Source: CAZRRV01 sp964602735
GTDB lineage: Bacteria > Bacillota > Clostridia > Oscillospirales > Acutalibacteraceae
Assembly (NCBI GenBank): GCA_964602735.1
Contig: CAZRRV010000030.1
Coordinates: 1-18,550, forward strand
DNA: 18,550 bases
Direction: 5' to 3'
Both the position numbers and the translations under genes were made by a program. Under the pieces are notes generated by a model that was not told where the DNA came from, did not search any database, and saw nothing but the letters and a program-made list of their open reading frames with translations. Below are positions 1-6,899 of this stretch, piece by piece (positions within the stretch are counted from its first letter, which is position 1; each line of letters starts with the position of its first letter).

Positions 1-8
1 GCCGGCCG

Positions 9-101
9 GCGGGCAGTGCCCGCAACCATGGCGCGCAATAGGGTTACGGCAAAACTTAAATTGCCCGCCCGCAAATATGGAACCGGCTGAACTCGCGGGC
101 A
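9..101. repeat. palindrome and inverted repeat in the gene-free left edge
   Basis: The first 140 bases hold no convincing gene. A perfect 15-nt palindrome with core GCAGTGC lies at 9-23, and TGCCCGC at 62-68 is repeated inverted as GCGGGCA at 95-101, so the RNA could fold into a hairpin. No clear T-run follows either structure. They may belong to the end of a gene outside the window, but nothing seen proves a role. Confidence 0.3.
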
Positions 102-142
102 GTTTGCTATGGTTTGTCGTAATATTAAACATCGCGACCGAG

Positions 143-170
143 AAAAAACCGGGCGGAAATAACCGCTCGG
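143..170 (-). terminator. intrinsic terminator of the GH32 gene
   Basis: Read on the minus strand, CCGAGCGG (170 to 163) pairs with CCGCCCGG (156 to 149) around a six-base loop. The 8-bp stem has one G-T pair and is followed at once by six T residues (148 to 143). It lies 48 bp after the stop codon of the GH32 gene and is in the right orientation to end its transcript. Confidence 0.75.
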
Positions 171-218
171 CATAATCTTTCACTGTAATGAAGTATACCA
201 CAAAACCCCGATTTTTGA

Positions 219-1577
219 CTACTTCCCGGCGTAAACCTCCACCGCGGCATCCCCATCTGTAACATTCACATGAGTGTACGGAGAATCCGGATACATCAAC
301 AATGTGAAAACCCTCGTGGAATGATCCGCATACAGTTCACAGATGGAGTGATCAAAGCATAACTCAATCTCCCATTCACCATCGTAATAACGGGGAACGG
401 TTCTTTTCGAATAAGCCTCTGAAGCGAAGTTTTCATCAAAGCTACCGGTCCCCGCTTCAGAGCGGTCAACGAAAAATGATCCTTTTGGGTCTACACCAAA
501 GTCAAAATGCTGACCCTGCCTGTTCTCCAACCGAATTGTTGCAGCCCCGGAACCCCTCGCACGAATTCCGAAAAGTTCACCGGGCAGTGTGCTCTCGCTG
601 AATTTTTCCTCTCGGAATGGCCAAACAGCCGGATATGCGGCAAGCCTCAACCCGCCTTTCCGGGTTTGAACCAATCCGATATTGCGCGGTATCGTCATAT
701 AACCGCAGAATTCTCCCGTCGGAAGATTGCGGGCATAAATGCTATCCGCAGCCCAGGAAATCAGTGTTCTTTTGGGAGCATTGTCATAGGTAACTCCCGC
801 ATAATTATCAAAGCCCTGATCCAGAAAATCGGGTTCCTTGCGAGGCGTGTCGCAGGTAAAAGTTAAACCGTCAAACTGTCCGAGAAAGTATTGAGTGCGG
901 TGACAGCCGTTGTTTACTTCTTTCCTATTTCCCATGCTAACCAGCAAAACCCATTTATCCTTTCCGTCGATGCTCACCGGGAAAAGATCCGGACACTCCC
1001 ACACACCAGTAAAACGGTTGCCTTCGGGGCCGAATTCCCCGGTTTTCCTCCATTCCCGCAAGTTATCCGATGCATAGAAAAAGACTCTGTCGCCGGCCGC
1101 CAAAACTGCGGACCATCCACCGTTCGGGTTACGAAAAACCTTGGGATCACGGAAGTTTGGCAGTTCATTATTGGGTATTACGGGGTTTCCCCGATACTTC
1201 GCAAAATTTACATAATCCGTGGAATAGGATATACTCTGTTGTTCCTTTTCGCCGTGACTTGTGTACATGGCAACGATTGCAGGTTTTTCTGCAGTCCCAA
1301 AGCCGGAGGAATTGTCTTTATCATATACGGCAGAACCGGAAAAAATAAAGCCGAGATCATCCGGTGCCATGGCAACGGGAAGATGCTTCCAATGAATCAG
1401 ATCCCGACTGATTGCGTGGCACCAATGCATGGGTCCCCAGAAAGGTTCGGGATAGTATTGCGCAAAAAGGTGGTAGTTACCGTTTTCGTAGACCAAACCG
1501 TTGGGATCGTTCGTCCAACCTCTCTCGGGGGTAAAGTGAATCTCGGGACGAAAATTACGGACACCTTCTGTACTCAT
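219..1577 (-). CDS. GH32 beta-fructofuranosidase (sucrose-6-phosphate hydrolase / fructanase family)
   Basis: This 452-residue protein belongs to glycoside hydrolase family 32, retaining enzymes that cleave beta-fructosyl bonds in sucrose, sucrose-6-phosphate, inulin or levan. The five-bladed propeller motifs are present: WTNDPNG with the nucleophile Asp24, FSGS near 79-82, FRDP with Asp144 (transition-state stabiliser), and WECPDLF with the acid/base Glu194. The C-terminal 110 residues fit the family's beta-sandwich (DRSEAG, CELYAD). There is no signal peptide or membrane segment, so it should act in the cytoplasm on imported sugar. The start at 1577 is chosen because an AGGAG lies 13 nt upstream and the protein then begins just before the first conserved motif; the frame stays open 26 codons further up without a ribosome site. 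No sugar transporter, fructokinase or regulator is in the window, so the exact substrate cannot be given. Its DNA is noticeably more AT-rich than the neighbouring genes. Confidence 0.93.
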   Translation of the reverse strand: MSTEGVRNFRPEIHFTPERGWTNDPNGLVYENGNYHLFAQYYPEPFWGPMHWCHAISRDLIHWKHLPVAMAPDDLGFIFSGSAVYDKDNSSGFGTAEKPAIVAMYTSHGEKEQQSISYSTDYVNFAKYRGNPVIPNNELPNFRDPKVFRNPNGGWSAVLAAGDRVFFYASDNLREWRKTGEFGPEGNRFTGVWECPDLFPVSIDGKDKWVLLVSMGNRKEVNNGCHRTQYFLGQFDGLTFTCDTPRKEPDFLDQGFDNYAGVTYDNAPKRTLISWAADSIYARNLPTGEFCGYMTIPRNIGLVQTRKGGLRLAAYPAVWPFREEKFSESTLPGELFGIRARGSGAATIRLENRQGQHFDFGVDPKGSFFVDRSEAGTGSFDENFASEAYSKRTVPRYYDGEWEIELCFDHSICELYADHSTRVFTLLMYPDSPYTHVNVTDGDAAVEVYAGK

Positions 1578-1690
1578 TGGAATAATACAACTCCTTTCGG
1601 AATACGGATAATAAAGAAACAGTTCAAGGTTCAAACGGGAAACAGCAAAATACACGCCGTAGCGTTCCCGGCAGACCTAAGATCTGTTTT

Positions 1691-1719
1691 AGTTTACACC
1701 GATTGAAATTTTTTGCCTA
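1691..1719 (-). promoter_or_regulatory. candidate sigma-A promoter of the GH32 gene
   Basis: On the minus strand a -35-like TAGGCA (1719-1714) and a -10-like TAAACT (1696-1691) are 17 bp apart, each matching four of six consensus positions. Transcription would begin near 1684, leaving a leader of about 107 nt. The -35 box lies inside the palindrome at 1712-1727. Confidence 0.45.
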
Positions 1720-1727
1720 CTGGCAAA
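1712..1727. promoter_or_regulatory. palindromic operator-like site TTTGCC-N4-GGCAAA
   Basis: The half-sites TTTGCC and GGCAAA are a perfect inverted repeat separated by four bases, and they cover the proposed -35 box of the GH32 promoter. That placement suits a repressor dimer. It lacks the central CG typical of LacI-family and catabolite-responsive sites, so the regulator family is not identified, and no regulator gene is present here. Confidence 0.45.
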
Positions 1728-1791
1728 TTTGACAATTTTGCCCCCTTTTTTTGAATGTCAACACTTTGTACAAAAAATCTTCCGCGGTGTA

Positions 1792-1819
1792 TTGACAAAA
1801 CGGGAAACCGGGGTATAAT
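1792..1819 (+). promoter_or_regulatory. strong sigma-A promoter of the corrinoid transport operon
   Basis: A consensus -35 box TTGACA (1792-1797) and a consensus -10 box TATAAT (1814-1819) are separated by 16 bp. Transcription should start near 1826. The leader before the first start codon is about 325 nt and contains the riboswitch and terminator. Two perfect hexamers suggest high basal initiation, with control left to the riboswitch. Confidence 0.85.
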
Positions 1820-1867
1820 AAACCGAGTAGGATTACAGCCTCGCGCAATTTAATATGTAATTATACG

Positions 1868-2050
1868 GGAATACGGTTTGAAAAGTTGTTAACCGAGTAA
1901 ATCGGGGTTTGTGCCGCGATACCGCCGGTACGCGCCCCGGGAGGAAATCCGGTTCGAATCCGGAACAACCGCCATTGCTGTGTTGCCATGCCCCGGCGTA
2001 TATTCTCTCTTTACGCCGCGGGTGTGCGAGTCAGAAGCCCGCCGTATTCT
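1868..2050 (+). ncRNA. cobalamin riboswitch aptamer
   Basis: Conserved blocks of the B12 riboswitch occur in order: GTGCC near 1911; GAGGAA (1941-1946) leading into a GGTTCGAATCC segment (1951-1961); CCGCCATTGCTGTG (1969-1982, corresponding to the CCCGCCACTGT block); and GAGTCAGAAGCCCGCC (2028-2043), the 3' signature. Closing stem P1 is a perfect 8 bp, GAATACGG (1869-1876) with CCGTATTC (2042-2049), extendable by one G-U pair. A peripheral hairpin CGGCGTA (1994-2000) with TACGCCG (2012-2018) fits the P6 region. Genes downstream are an ECF transporter and a transcobalamin-like protein, as expected for B12 repression. I could not trace the L5-L13 kissing contact by eye. Confidence 0.85.
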
Positions 2051-2076
2051 TTCCGGTTCGACATATCTGTGGTGTG

Positions 2077-2130
2077 AAGAGTGCCGCCGAATTTTCTCCC
2101 GCGCATGCGGGAGGGCGGGGCGCTCTTTTT
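2077..2130 (+). terminator. riboswitch-linked intrinsic terminator (expression platform)
   Basis: An outer stem joins AAGAGTGCC-GCC (2077-2088) to GGC..GGGGCGCTCTT (2114-2127), with one G-U pair and a two-base bulge. An inner perfect stem CTCCCGC/GCGGGAG (2096-2102 with 2107-2113) is stacked inside. A run of five T (2126-2130) follows. The structure begins 27 nt after the aptamer closes and ends nine bases before the ribosome binding site GGAGG (2139-2143). It is best read as the off-state terminator formed when corrinoid is bound. Confidence 0.8.
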
Positions 2131-2150
2131 ATGTTGCCGGAGGTTATGTG

Positions 2151-2930
2151 ATGAAGAGAAAACTGACGTGTATTCTTACGCTTTTATGTCTTGTGCCGGC
2201 GGTCGCCGCCTGCGCCGTGAAAACACCCGCTTTGCCGCCGGGCGGCGGCGTTTCCGCCGTCTCCCGTATAAGCGCGACCGAAAGCGACCCGGGCGTCGAA
2301 TCCTCCGCGGGCGAGCAAACGGCGGCGGAAAGCGACGCCGTTGCCGAATCCGCCGCAAGTACGGGAACGGCGACGGAAAGCCGGACGGGATCGTCGCCGT
2401 CGGGAATTGCGGGTTCCTCCGCCGGTTCCGACACGATCGAATCAACCGGCTCCGACACTTCCCCGGCAAACTCCCCGGCTCCTTCCTCTTCGGCGCCGCC
2501 GGAGAAAAAGCGGCCGACGTGTGTGTTCTCGGTGGAATGTTCGACCGTTTTCGACCATTTGGACGATCTGGATGACGGTCTTTATGAACTGCTGCCGCCG
2601 GACGGTATGATAATCCCGCCGTGCGAGGTTGAATTTACCGAAGGGGAGACGGTGTTCGATGTTTTGGAGCGGCTTTGCAAAGAACGGGAAATCCGGCTGG
2701 AATTTTCGTTTACCCCTATGTACGGCAGCTATTACATCGAGGGCATAAACAATCTGTACGAGTTCTCATGCGGCCCGCTTTCGGGGTGGATGTACGCGGT
2801 CGACGGGGTATTCCCGAATTTCGGGTGCAGTTCGTATAAACTTAAAGACGGGCAGAGAGTCGAATGGCGGTACACCTGCGATCTCGGCGCCGATGTGGGC
2901 GGGAGAGCGGCAACCGGCAAAGGAGCGTGA
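2151..2930 (+). CDS. surface lipoprotein with transcobalamin-like DUF4430 domain
   Basis: This 259-residue protein probably captures corrinoids (or a related ligand) outside the membrane for the adjacent ECF transporter; that role is inferred. It starts with a lipoprotein signal: KRK, a hydrophobic stretch (5-20) and lipobox VAAC with lipidated Cys21. Residues 22 to about 120 are a low-complexity Ser/Ala/Glu/Thr/Pro linker that can span the cell wall. From about 125 to 250 lies the DUF4430 fold (transcobalamin C-terminal-like), with the typical GWMYAVDG (about 212-219), FPNFG, SSYKLKDG and EWRYTCDLG segments. The start at 2151 has GGAGG seven bases upstream; a GTG three bases earlier is an alternative. 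The frame stays open back through the riboswitch, which is not coding. The next gene begins seven bases after the stop. Expression should be shut off by B12 through the upstream riboswitch. Confidence 0.9.
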   Translation: MKRKLTCILTLLCLVPAVAACAVKTPALPPGGGVSAVSRISATESDPGVESSAGEQTAAESDAVAESAASTGTATESRTGSSPSGIAGSSAGSDTIESTGSDTSPANSPAPSSSAPPEKKRPTCVFSVECSTVFDHLDDLDDGLYELLPPDGMIIPPCEVEFTEGETVFDVLERLCKEREIRLEFSFTPMYGSYYIEGINNLYEFSCGPLSGWMYAVDGVFPNFGCSSYKLKDGQRVEWRYTCDLGADVGGRAATGKGA

Positions 2931-2936
2931 TCCCGT

Positions 2937-3833
2937 GTGAATGAGAAGGATTCTTTTTCAATGTGCCACCCTCTTGTCAATTTTCTGTATTTCGCGCTTG
3001 TAATCGGGTTTTCCATGTTTTTCGATCACCCCGCGTGCATTACCGTTTCGCTCGTCTGCGCCGCCGTTTACGCGGTAAAAATCCGCGGCGGGGAGGAAAT
3101 ACGGCGGACGGCGCGGTTTCTTGTCCCGTCGGCGCTGTTCGTGGCGGTTATAAATCCGATGTTCAACCACCGGGGGGTTACCGTTCTGTTTTATCTTCCG
3201 GGCGGCAACCAGCTCACCCTCGAAAGCGTGCTGTACGGCGCGGCGGCGGCGGCCTCGTTTTCGGCGGCGCTGCTGTGGTTTATCGCTTTTACCGAGGTTA
3301 TGACGGGGGATAAGTTCGTGTATCTTTTCGGGCGGATAATCCCCGCGCTTTCGCTGGTGCTGAGCATGGCGCTGAGATTCGTCCCGCGGTTCGCGGAACA
3401 GTTGAAAGCGGCGTGGGAGGCGAGAGCGTACATGGGGCTTAAAGGGCGCGGGACGGGGCTGAAAACCCGTGTTAAGGCGGCGTTTTCCGCTTTTTCCGCC
3501 ACTGTTACTCTCGCGCTTGAAAACTCCGTCGATACGGTCGATTCCATGAAAAGCCGGGGATACGGATTAAAAGGGAGAACGGCGTTTTCGATTTACCGCT
3601 TCACGGCGCGGGATAAAATTCTGCTCGCGTGGATGTGCGGGTGCGGAATTTATATAATCTGCGGCCGGCTCGCGGGGGCGCTGTCGTGGCGGTGGTTTCC
3701 CGCCGTCGCGGGTGCGGGGCCGGGAGCGTTCAACGCCTCTTTCCCCGCCGCGTATCTCGCTCTCTGCCTTGTCCCGGCGGTATTGGATATGAAAGATGAG
3801 AGACAGTGGAAATATTTGAAATCGAAAATTTAA
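2937..3833 (+). CDS. ecfT: ECF transporter T component (EcfT / CbiQ family)
   Basis: This 298-residue membrane protein is the scaffold that couples ATP hydrolysis to toppling of the substrate-binding S component in energy-coupling-factor importers. Visible are hydrophobic segments near 12-45, 60-80, 100-122, 133-150, 228-250 and 275-290. The two short Ala/Ser-Arg-Gly-type motifs of EcfT coupling helices are seen as EARAYMG (about 161-167) and KSRGYG (about 205-210), which dock into the ATPases. The GTG start at 2937 has AGGAG 11 bases upstream; the in-frame ATG at 2961 would shorten it by eight residues. It overlaps the ATPase gene by 28 bp, suggesting translational coupling. The two ATPases are fused together, so this T protein must serve both docking grooves, as in other ECF complexes. 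Confidence 0.92.
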   Translation: MNEKDSFSMCHPLVNFLYFALVIGFSMFFDHPACITVSLVCAAVYAVKIRGGEEIRRTARFLVPSALFVAVINPMFNHRGVTVLFYLPGGNQLTLESVLYGAAAAASFSAALLWFIAFTEVMTGDKFVYLFGRIIPALSLVLSMALRFVPRFAEQLKAAWEARAYMGLKGRGTGLKTRVKAAFSAFSATVTLALENSVDTVDSMKSRGYGLKGRTAFSIYRFTARDKILLAWMCGCGIYIICGRLAGALSWRWFPAVAGAGPGAFNASFPAAYLALCLVPAVLDMKDERQWKYLKSKI

Positions 3834-6439
3834 CATTTACCTACCCCGGCGCCGGCGCGCCCGCGATAAAAAATCTGTCGCTTACGGTGAACGAGGGGGA
3901 TTATCTGGTTATCTGCGGGTATTCCGGGTGCGGCAAAACAACCCTGCTGCGCCGGCTTAAACCGCGCATAGCCCCCGTGGGGAAAACTGAGGGGAAGATA
4001 CTTTACCGGGGCGAGCCGCTCGACGGGCTGACCGCCCGCGCCGCCGCCGCCGAAATCGGTTATGTGGCGCAATCACCCGAAAACGCGGCGGTAACGGATA
4101 AAGTATGGCACGAACTTGCTTTCGGGCTCGAGAGTCTCGGCGCCCCGACGCCGGAAATCCGCCGCAGGGTGGCGGAAACGGCTTCGTTTTTCGGGATAGG
4201 GGAGCTTTTCGATAAAAAAACCGCCGAACTTTCCGGCGGGCAGAAACAGCTTGTAAACCTCGCCGCGGTAATGGTCATGCGCCCGAAAGCGCTGCTCCTC
4301 GACGAACCGGCGGCGCAGCTCGATCCGATCGCCTCGGCGGAATTTCTGAACGCCGTAAAAAAACTGAACCGCGAACTCGGCACAACCGTAATTCTCGCGG
4401 ATCACAGGCCGGAGGAAACGCTGGCAGACGCGAACCGCGCCGCCGTAATGCAGAACGGGGAGTTTGTATGCGTCGGCGCTCCCGCGGAGGTGGGAGAGCG
4501 GCTTAAACGCGAAAACCACGGTATGTTCGCGGCGATGCCGGCGGCGGCGAGAATCTGGGGCGGGCTTTCCGCCGACGCGGAATGTCCGATTTCCCCGGCG
4601 GAGGGGCGGGAGTTCCTGCGCGGGTACATATCGGAACACCCGGTTCGGCCGGTCGCCGAAAAGCCACGCCGCGAATTTACCGGCGAGCCGGTCGTATCCG
4701 CGACGGAAATTTTCTTCCGTTACGGCAAAGACAGCCCCGACATCCTCAAAAATTTCAGCCTTTCGGCGCGATCCGGCGAGATGCTTTGCGTTCTCGGAGA
4801 AAACGGCGGAGGGAAGTCCACGGCGCTGCGGGTTCTGTGCGGCGTTTTGAAACCTTACAGAGGAACCGCATCGGTAAAGGGTAAAATCGCGATGATGCCG
4901 CAGGATCCGCGGACGCTTTTCGTAAAACGCACGGTTATCGACGATCTGACCGACGCGGCGGGAGAGACATATCCGCAAAAAGAGCGGGCGGCGGCGGAAA
5001 CCGACAGGGTCCTCTCGCTGTGCCGCCTCGAACATCTGAAATACCGGCATCCGTACGATCTTTCGGGCGGCGAACGCCAGCGGGCGGCTCTCGCGAAACT
5101 GTTGCTCATTCGCCCCGATGTTCTGTTGCTGGACGAACCCTCGAAAGGCATGGACGCCCCGTTCAAGCGGGAATTCGCGGCGATACTCGAAAATCTGCGA
5201 AACGACGGCGTGTGTATAATCGCCGTAAGCCACGACATGGATTTTTGCGCCGAATACGCCGACAGGTGCGCTCTTCTGTTTAACGGCGGAATTGTGTGCG
5301 ACGAGCCGTCGCGGGAATTCTTCGCCGGCAACCGCTACTACACCACCGCCGCCGCGCATATAACCGACGGAATACTGCCAGGCGCGGTTACGGCAGGCGA
5401 TGTCCTGCGCGCTCTCGGAGCCGACGAGCCGGAACCCGCGCCGGAACCGCCGGCCGACTTAGCTCCCGAACCCCTGCGGGAGGAGAAGCCGAGGCTTCCG
5501 CTTTGGCGGAAAATATGCGGGGCCGTGTCCGCCGTTCTCGCGGCGGCGGTTATGTTCTACGCGGCAAAAAAAGAAAATCTCGCCGAAATGACGGGTTCCG
5601 GCGGGATTACGGCCTCGGGCTGGAAACAGCTTGCGCTGTACGGAATATTTTCGGTTCTGCTTATACTTACCTTTGCGCTGACGGCTCGGCGGCCGAAAAA
5701 AAGAAAAGCCGACGAACGGCGCGAAAAACGGCGCCGATTCACGGCGCGAACCGCGGTATCGGTTGTTATTGTACTGCTCACCGTTCCGGCAACTCTGTTC
5801 GCGGGGCTGAGGTTCTTGGGGCGCGACGCTTATTACGCAGTCGCCTTCGCGGTGGCGCTCGAAAGCATGCTGCCGTTCGTGCTGGTGTTCGAAGGCGGGA
5901 AGCCCCGCGCGAGAGAAATAGCGGTCATAGCGGTATTATGCGCTCTCGCCGTCGCGGGGCGGGCGGTGTTCTTTATGTTTCCGCAGTTCAAGCCGGTGCT
6001 TGCCGTAACGGTAATAGCGGGCGTGGCGCTGGGGGGTGAAACCGGGTTCCTGGTCGGCTCCGTATCCATGCTCGTTTCGAATATTCTCTTTTCCCAAGGG
6101 CCGTGGACCCCGTGGCAGATGCTCGCGACGGGAATAATCGGATTCCTTGCGGGCGTACTGTATTCGGGCGGAATATTGCGCCGTTCGCGGGTCGCGCTGT
6201 CGGTGTTCGGGGCGGTCTGCGCCCTGTTTATCTACGGGGGAATAATGAATTTTTCGTCGGCGCTTATATGGTCGCCGCAGTCGCTGAATAAAAACATACT
6301 GTTCGGCTATTACATAACCGGGTTCCCGATGGACTGCGTGTACGCCGCGGCGACCGCTCTGTTTCTGTGGGTGCTTTCTGAGCCGATGCTCGAAAAGCTT
6401 GACCGTATAAAACTCAAATACGGTCTGCTCGAAAGATGA
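3806..6439 (+). CDS. fused ECF ATPase A1-A2 plus membrane S-component-like domain
   Basis: This 877-residue protein combines three parts of an ECF importer. ABC domain 1 (about 1-240) has Walker A GYSGCGKT (38-45), signature LSGGQ (near 142), Walker B ALLLDEP (near 162) and a switch His (LADH, near 199). ABC domain 2 (about 290-525) has GENGGGKST (near 331), LSGGERQ (near 419) and VLLLDEP (near 438). A Pro/Glu-rich linker (about 537-562) leads to a membrane region with roughly eight to ten hydrophobic segments. The part after about 705, with small-residue-rich helices and a loop SQGPWTPWQM, resembles ECF S components. It starts at GTG 3806, inside the end of ecfT, with only a weak ribosome site. 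Two A domains in one chain are known (YkoD type); adding S is less usual. Corrinoid specificity is inferred from the riboswitch and lipoprotein, not from binding residues. Confidence 0.9.
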   Translation: MEIFEIENLTFTYPGAGAPAIKNLSLTVNEGDYLVICGYSGCGKTTLLRRLKPRIAPVGKTEGKILYRGEPLDGLTARAAAAEIGYVAQSPENAAVTDKVWHELAFGLESLGAPTPEIRRRVAETASFFGIGELFDKKTAELSGGQKQLVNLAAVMVMRPKALLLDEPAAQLDPIASAEFLNAVKKLNRELGTTVILADHRPEETLADANRAAVMQNGEFVCVGAPAEVGERLKRENHGMFAAMPAAARIWGGLSADAECPISPAEGREFLRGYISEHPVRPVAEKPRREFTGEPVVSATEIFFRYGKDSPDILKNFSLSARSGEMLCVLGENGGGKSTALRVLCGVLKPYRGTASVKGKIAMMPQDPRTLFVKRTVIDDLTDAAGETYPQKERAAAETDRVLSLCRLEHLKYRHPYDLSGGERQRAALAKLLLIRPDVLLLDEPSKGMDAPFKREFAAILENLRNDGVCIIAVSHDMDFCAEYADRCALLFNGGIVCDEPSREFFAGNRYYTTAAAHITDGILPGAVTAGDVLRALGADEPEPAPEPPADLAPEPLREEKPRLPLWRKICGAVSAVLAAAVMFYAAKKENLAEMTGSGGITASGWKQLALYGIFSVLLILTFALTARRPKKRKADERREKRRRFTARTAVSVVIVLLTVPATLFAGLRFLGRDAYYAVAFAVALESMLPFVLVFEGGKPRAREIAVIAVLCALAVAGRAVFFMFPQFKPVLAVTVIAGVALGGETGFLVGSVSMLVSNILFSQGPWTPWQMLATGIIGFLAGVLYSGGILRRSRVALSVFGAVCALFIYGGIMNFSSALIWSPQSLNKNILFGYYITGFPMDCVYAAATALFLWVLSEPMLEKLDRIKLKYGLLER

Positions 6440-6528
6440 GGCGGCACGGGCGATTTATGCAGCGCCGCCGGGCGACCGCCTGACGGCTTAAACGGCATCT
6501 GCCCGGCATATTTCCCGTTATATTTTAC

Positions 6529-6569
6529 AAAAATGCGCGGCAATACGCAAAGTATTACCCGCGCTTTTT
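6529..6569. terminator. bidirectional intrinsic terminator between convergent units
   Basis: GCGCGG (6535-6540) pairs with CCGCGC (6559-6564), and inside it AATAC (6542-6546) pairs with GTATT (6552-6556) around a GCAAA loop. Five T follow on the plus strand (6565-6569) and five A precede it (6529-6533), giving a T-run on the minus strand. It can stop both the plus-strand transport operon ending at 6439 and the minus-strand gene ending at 6604. Confidence 0.8.
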
Positions 6570-6603
6570 GCTTTCACTTAACGAAAAATCTGCCACCGGG
6601 TCT

Positions 6604-6855
6604 TTATCCTTTTTCGCCGTTTTCCTGCCGCTCCATGTTTTCGATTACGACATCGTATATGTCGCCCAGACCGGCGCAGTATTCCAGAACTTTCCACGGC
6701 TCGTTCGTATGGTAGTGAATCTTGATTAAGTCGGAATCTCCCACCGCCAGCAGGCAGTCGCCGGGAATGCGCGACTGAATCGCGTCGTGAATGTCGTCTT
6801 CGGAAAGATTTTCTCCCTCGATGAGCAGCTGGGTGTCAAATTTATAATCGGGCAC
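6604..6855 (-). CDS. small stand-alone protein resembling the C-terminal domain of FakA/YloV (DAK-related)
   Basis: This protein of about 83 residues looks like one domain of the fatty-acid kinase FakA (YloV), whose C-terminal half carries segments of the form GDSLVVVGDDDLVKVHVHTNDPGKVLEY. Here the matching stretch is GDCLLAVGDSDLIKIHYHTNEPWKVLEYC, preceded by FDTQLLIEG and followed by GDIYDVVIENMERQ. No DAK2 kinase domain or ATP-binding region is present, so it cannot be a kinase on its own; a regulatory or binding role is possible but unknown. The start chosen is GTG 6855, with AGGTG six bases before it. An earlier GTG at 6906 would add 17 unconserved-looking residues and overlap the Nif3 stop. 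It is the last gene of the minus-strand series, just before the shared terminator. Confidence 0.75.
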   Translation of the reverse strand: MPDYKFDTQLLIEGENLSEDDIHDAIQSRIPGDCLLAVGDSDLIKIHYHTNEPWKVLEYCAGLGDIYDVVIENMERQENGEKG

Positions 6856-6899
6856 GGTTGTCACCTCGCTTTCACAATAACAATCCGGCGCGGGCGGTA

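Noticed and set aside
1941..1975. A tRNA gene suggested by the GGTTCGAATCC T-loop and a nearby CCGCCA
   Set aside because: No acceptor, D or anticodon arms can be placed around it, and the surrounding conserved blocks with the P1 stem match a cobalamin riboswitch.
1911..2150. N-terminal extension of the lipoprotein through the riboswitch
   Set aside because: The open frame crosses the aptamer and terminator; the lipoprotein signal and ribosome site fix the start at 2151.
4073..5359. A 428-codon minus-strand open frame
   Set aside because: It is antisense to the two ABC domains of the transport fusion and has no family features.
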